From: Bolinopsis microptera
Taxonomy: Eukaryota; Ctenophora; Tentaculata; Lobata; Bolinopsidae
Length of the DNA stretch: 15,811 nt
Assembly: GCF_026151205.1 (NCBI RefSeq)
Contig: NW_026971943.1
Span: 1-15,811 of the forward strand
Direction of reading: 5' to 3'
Position 1 is the first letter of the stretch; every line of letters begins with the position of its first letter. Below, in pieces: positions 14,601-15,811 of this stretch. The notes beneath the pieces were generated by a model, which did not search any database, was not told where the DNA came from, and worked only from the letters and a program-made list of their open reading frames with translations. The position numbers and the translations under genes were made by a program.

Positions 14601-15811
14601 TTGCTGTGTATACAAGATCGTTTTACACGCTACATCAGTATTATACCGATAAAAAATGAAAAAGCAACGACAATCGCAACCAAATTCCTGGAATATTGGA
14701 TAAGATATCATGGCGTACCTTATTTTTTAATCAGCGATAATGGACCGTCATTCACAAGTAAACTAATGGACGCTTTCTGTCAGTTAATAAACTGTAAACA
14801 TAAGTTTATAACACCGTATACTCCTCAAAGTTCAGGATTGATCGAGCGAAACCAAAGAACTGTGTTAAATTTGTTAAGAAAACTAATCAAGGAAGATGAG
14901 AAAAATTGGGTAAAACATATTCCCATTCTAGAAATGGCTATGAATTCAACAATATCGAAATCAAGTGGATATTCGCCTTATCGGCTTATGACCGGACGAG
15001 AATTCAATAATATTGATTCGCTAGTATTCGGCAATTACAACTTTACACAGTATTCAACAGCAGGACAATACTTGTACGACACGTACCATCAAATGAAGAA
15101 TATATACAGAATCGCATCAGCCAATCAAGAAAAATATCATAAACAGCAGAAGACGGCATATGATAAAAAGTGTGTCGATTTGAAAGTGAAAATAGGGGAT
15201 TACGTCATGCTACAAAAACCCAAAGATCGGAAAGACCCATTTGTCAAGACTAAGCACCCTTTCCACGGACCTTGGGAAGTTATGGAGAAGTTCGATGATC
15301 ATAACGTCAAAATAAAAAGAGTATTAAAGGAAGAGTGTAAAATAGAACATCTTATTCATATATTTAAAATACCGATCAGAATAGAAGAAAAATGGAAAGC
15401 CAAAGTCAGTGAGGCAATTAAGAAAGATCGATTAGCAAAAGAGGCAATGAAGAAAGAGCAATTATCGAAAGAAGCATTGTTAGCTGCATTACCGCAAGTT
15501 ATATCGAATGATCATGAAACAACTGCTTTAGAAAACTTGTTCGCTGAAGATCAAGAGGACGAAAATTGGATAATGATCCCGGCACAGTTCGACGAAGATG
15601 AAATCGAAAGAACCGTTTTAATACCGGAACATCCGTGCCGAATTAGAAGGCCTGAAAATACGATATCTCAAGATCATGTGTTGCCAAGCAGAGAAGAAGT
15701 AAATGAAAACATTACAGTTACTACTGAAAATAATGCACTGGAACCGGAGCATGTAATTGAAATACAAAATACAGCTGAAAATACGCCGAATTTGCAGCCT
15801 AATTCTCTCGC
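11655..15811 (+). CDS. pol: Pol polyprotein: protease, reverse transcriptase, RNase H, integrase (partial at the window end)
   Basis: The frame is open from 11613 to the last base; residue 1 is taken as the first codon after the slip (11655). Protease: MIDTGA, active-site D80. Reverse transcriptase: VADYRALN (about 400), FDLKSAFWQI (D437), and YGDD at 500-503 instead of the usual Y-hydrophobic-DD. RNase H: WTDAS (D648), later CDHKAL. Integrase: a zinc-binding H898, H904, C934, C937 region, then D967, D1028 and E1064, giving a DD35E spacing between the last two. A GPY/F-like module, HGPWEV, is at about 1204-1209. A charged C-terminal extension of at least 175 residues follows and has no stop before the window ends. 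The products process Gag, copy the RNA and insert the cDNA. There is no ATG at the frame start, consistent with translation as a Gag-Pol fusion. Confidence 0.92.
11727..11780 (+). repeat. Three 18-base tandem repeats at the start of pol
   Basis: Units start at 11727, 11745 and 11763, with six residues each (YENQEN-like). They lie between the frameshift site and the protease, in a low-complexity acidic linker. Confidence 0.8.
15411..15479 (+). repeat. 30-base tandem repeat in the pol C-terminal extension
   Basis: Two full units (15411-15440 and 15441-15470) encode EA-I/M-KK-D/E-x-L-x-K, followed by the start of a third (EAL). The encoded stretch is lysine/alanine-rich and probably helical. 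Confidence 0.75.

Larger units (their letters stand above)
9539..15811 (+). mobile_element. Ty3/gypsy LTR retrotransposon, 3' end beyond the window
   Basis: In order: a U3-like region with a tandem duplication, TATA box, polyadenylation signal, possible primer binding site, gag, and pol with protease, reverse transcriptase, RNase H and integrase. This domain order with a GPY/F-like module at the integrase C-terminus defines the Ty3/gypsy group. Both frames are open throughout, so it may be a recent insertion. The start is set at the earliest part I can support; the true LTR start may lie earlier, and the 3' LTR is not in the window. Confidence 0.85.

Overview
The window looks like AT-rich intergenic and intronic DNA from an invertebrate animal. 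It contains a spliced-looking exon with a signal peptide and a complement-control (sushi) domain, a KH-domain RNA-binding protein, and three families of animal retrotransposon. I see no bacterial-type operon, ribosome binding sites, rRNA or tRNA. I cannot name the phylum from the sequence alone.

Layout, left to right. (1) On the minus strand at 1-289 is the start of a NOVA/PCBP-like KH-domain protein that runs off the window edge; its GXXG loop is degenerate. (2) From about 741 to 4930 lies a nearly complete CR1-clade LINE. ORF1 carries a PHD finger, a helical linker and an RRM-like domain. ORF2 carries an APE endonuclease and a reverse transcriptase with intact catalytic motifs. The 3' tail has two back-to-back hairpins and then (TAATC)4. 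(3) Positions 4931-6110 are mostly featureless, with one probable antisense tail of a second CR1-like LINE ending in (TAAGA)5. (4) Positions 6111-6670 hold a run of four adjacent hairpins and two copies of a small element, one of them with 16-bp terminal inverted repeats bounded by TTAA. (5) Positions 6765-7472 hold a degenerate repeat family built around TATCCACCA, with one copy inverted. (6) At 8143-8360 is a probable first coding exon of a secreted or membrane CCP/sushi protein, ending at a clear splice donor. (7) Next to a (TAA)7 microsatellite, 8543-9370 is the C-terminal end (zinc knuckle plus restriction-like endonuclease) of an R4/Dong-like LINE whose reverse transcriptase is missing. 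(8) From about 9540 to the window end is a Ty3/gypsy LTR retrotransposon: a U3-like region with a tandem duplication, a TATA box, a polyadenylation signal, a possible primer binding site, an intact gag and an intact open pol. Pol lies in the -1 frame, and a perfect TTTAAAC slippery heptamer sits directly in front of the gag stop codon.

How the parts work together. In the Ty3/gypsy element, gag supplies capsid and nucleocapsid, while protease, reverse transcriptase, RNase H and integrase would be made as a Gag-Pol fusion by -1 frameshifting. In the CR1 element, ORF1 would bind RNA and perhaps chromatin, and ORF2 would nick the target and reverse-transcribe from the hairpin/microsatellite tail. 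Both elements have long uninterrupted frames, which suggests recent insertion. The likely host genes are only the KH gene and the sushi-domain gene, and both are partial here.

I did not find a clearly new biological system. The most unusual items are the hairpin cluster at 6111-6195, the gag-stop slippery site, the lack of an AUG for the LINE ORF2, the inverted and direct TATCCACCA repeat family, and the isolated R4-like endonuclease module.
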